A stretch of DNA of 5,989 bases from Porticoccaceae bacterium (GTDB taxonomy: Bacteria; Pseudomonadota; Gammaproteobacteria; Pseudomonadales; Porticoccaceae), in NCBI GenBank assembly GCA_017858295.1, contig JAFMBU010000107.1, positions 1 to 5,989 of the forward strand. The letters are read 5' to 3'. The notes beneath the pieces were generated by a model. It worked only from the letters and a program-made list of their open reading frames with translations, ran no database searches and was not told the origin of the DNA. Each line of letters begins with the position of its first letter. The first letter of the stretch is position 1. Shown here in pieces: positions 4,713 through 5,989 of this stretch. Made by a program: the position numbers and the translations under genes.

Positions 4713-5989
4713 GTGAACAATCCAGCCTTGCAGATTACTTCCCCACTGGCGGCAGCGGTGATTAGCGTCGACGTGAAAGTCGGCGAGCCAGTCGCGAAAG
4801 GCCAACCACTGGTCAATCTCGAATCCATGAAGATGCAGACTCTGGTAACTGCACCAGAAGACGCTGTGGTTACAGCTGTCCTGGTGGCAAATGGGGATAC
4901 TATTCAGGTGGGACAGATGCTGTTTGAAATTGAGGCTACTAGTGCGGCCTCTCAGTCCACTGCGCAAGGGGCTGCAGAACAGCCGGCTTCTGGCAGCTTA
5001 CTTGAAGAGCTGCAAGCTCAACTGGCCTATTCATCGGATGTTATGCGTGGGGACGCAGTTCAGCGTCGACATAAGAAGGGTTATCGCAGTGCCCGTGAGA
5101 ATCTCGCCGATCTCTGTGACAAAGACTCATTTGTCGAATATGGTCAGCTCGCCGTGGCCGCTCAGCGTGAGCGCAAAGATGCCGAATCCTTAAGGGTAGA
5201 AACGCCCGGAGATGCGGTGATAACCGGTCTGGCCACCATCAACAGTGCTGAGTTTGGCACTCAGGCCAGTCAGGTCGCGGTGATTGTCAACGACTACTCG
5301 GTGCTGGCGGGGACTCAGGGTTATTTTCACCACAAAAAAATTGATCGCATACTGGACCAGGCTGGCAAGTTCGGCTTTCCAGTGGTGATGTACACAGAGG
5401 GTGGTGGCGGTCGACCCGGCGATACAGATGTTAAGACCCAGATCGCCGGTTTGGATGTGCCCACCTTCGCCCGCTGGGCGAGTCTGAGCGGTCAGGTACC
5501 GCTGATTGCTGTGAACAATGGCTATTGCTTTGCCGGTAATGCCGCACTGTTTGGCTGCGCCGATATTCGTATTGCCACAAAAACCTCATGGATCGGTATG
5601 GCTGGTCCGGCGATGATTGAGGGCGGCGGACTGGGTCGCTTTGCGCCTACAGAGATTGGACCAATTGCTATTCAAGCTGAAAATGGTGTGGTCGATCTGG
5701 TGGCGGATAATGAGTCTCATGGAACATATTTAGCACAGCAATGCCTAGGCTATTTCCAAGGCGATAAACAATCCTGGGACTGCGCTGACCAAGATCAACT
5801 GCGGAAAATGATGCCTCTGGATAGACGCTTTGTTTACGATATTCGCTCGATTATTCAGGGCCTCGTAGACACAGATAGTTTTACTGAATTATCCCAGCCC
5901 TATGGTTCAGGCATTGTTACCGGCTTTGTTCGCATTGAAGGCGTGGCCATGGGTCTGATCGCCAATGACTGCAGAGTCTTGGGCGGTGC
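4713..5989 (+). CDS. Biotin carboxyl carrier-carboxyltransferase fusion, acyl-CoA carboxylase subunit (3' end outside window)
   Basis: Biotin-dependent acyl-CoA carboxylase subunit: the carrier holds carboxybiotin and the carboxyltransferase passes the carboxyl group to an acyl-CoA. Residues about 6-75 are a biotinyl domain with ESMKM (37-41), K40 being the expected biotinylation site. After a linker (about 76-95) comes the carboxyltransferase N-domain: GYRSARENLADL (123-134), EGGGGRPGDT (229-238), CFAGNAALFGCADI (272-285) and GMAGPAMIEGGGLG (295-308). The beginning of the C-domain (GLIANDCRVLGG) reaches the window end. These motifs fit the carboxyltransferase of long multidomain (LCC-type) acyl-CoA carboxylases, where the order is BC-BCCP-CT. 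Here the BC half is absent upstream, where uspE lies on the other strand. An in-frame TAA at 4695-4697 leaves GTG 4713 as the first usable start, with AAAGGA eleven bases before it. The 425 visible codons have no stop. The substrate (acetyl-, propionyl- or longer acyl-CoA) cannot be determined. Confidence 0.87.
   Translation, partial: MNNPALQITSPLAAAVISVDVKVGEPVAKGQPLVNLESMKMQTLVTAPEDAVVTAVLVANGDTIQVGQMLFEIEATSAASQSTAQGAAEQPASGSLLEELQAQLAYSSDVMRGDAVQRRHKKGYRSARENLADLCDKDSFVEYGQLAVAAQRERKDAESLRVETPGDAVITGLATINSAEFGTQASQVAVIVNDYSVLAGTQGYFHHKKIDRILDQAGKFGFPVVMYTEGGGGRPGDTDVKTQIAGLDVPTFARWASLSGQVPLIAVNNGYCFAGNAALFGCADIRIATKTSWIGMAGPAMIEGGGLGRFAPTEIGPIAIQAENGVVDLVADNESHGTYLAQQCLGYFQGDKQSWDCADQDQLRKMMPLDRRFVYDIRSIIQGLVDTDSFTELSQPYGSGIVTGFVRIEGVAMGLIANDCRVLGG

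Noticed and set aside
4602..5193. Open frames at 4602-4967 (- strand) and 4891-5193 (+ strand).
   Set aside because: Both overlap the strongly supported BCCP-CT reading frame and show no domain or sensible composition, so they are shadow frames.

Overview
The window reads like a piece of a free-living gammaproteobacterial chromosome. GC content is moderate, with AT-rich gaps between genes. It carries a glutathione-linked detoxification enzyme (glyoxalase II), a UspE-type tandem universal stress protein, a FecI-like ECF sigma factor and an acyl-CoA carboxylase subunit. A marine or aquatic lineage is plausible, but that is an impression and not something the sequence proves.

Layout, left to right. 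Bases 1-67 hold a large imperfect inverted repeat of the type dispersed in many bacterial genomes. A glyoxalase II gene (gloB, + strand) follows, and converges on an APC-superfamily amino acid permease (- strand, TTG start with a strong ribosome binding site). The 237-base gap upstream of the permease is shared with a divergent two-gene unit on the + strand: an ECF sigma factor whose last codons overlap the start of an 86-codon protein that ends in a single membrane helix. Two hairpins follow. The second is a good bidirectional terminator separating this unit from the convergent uspE-like gene (- strand). A 311-base divergent intergenic region then separates uspE from the longest-running gene here. 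That gene starts with GTG at 4713 and runs off the right edge: an N-terminal biotinyl (BCCP) domain fused to a carboxyltransferase, part of a biotin-dependent acyl-CoA carboxylase.

How the genes relate. These look like five independent transcription units and not one pathway. The clear functional pair is the sigma factor and the overlapping small tail-anchored protein, which has the gene order and topology expected of a membrane-bound sigma regulator but no recognisable anti-sigma or FecR domain. The BCCP-carboxyltransferase protein lacks a biotin carboxylase domain in what is visible, so a partner gene is expected beyond the right edge. I see no CRISPR array, transposase, tRNA or rRNA. The items most worth a second look are the sigma/small-protein pair, the BCCP-CT fusion, the edge repeat and the direct repeats flanking the permease promoter candidate.
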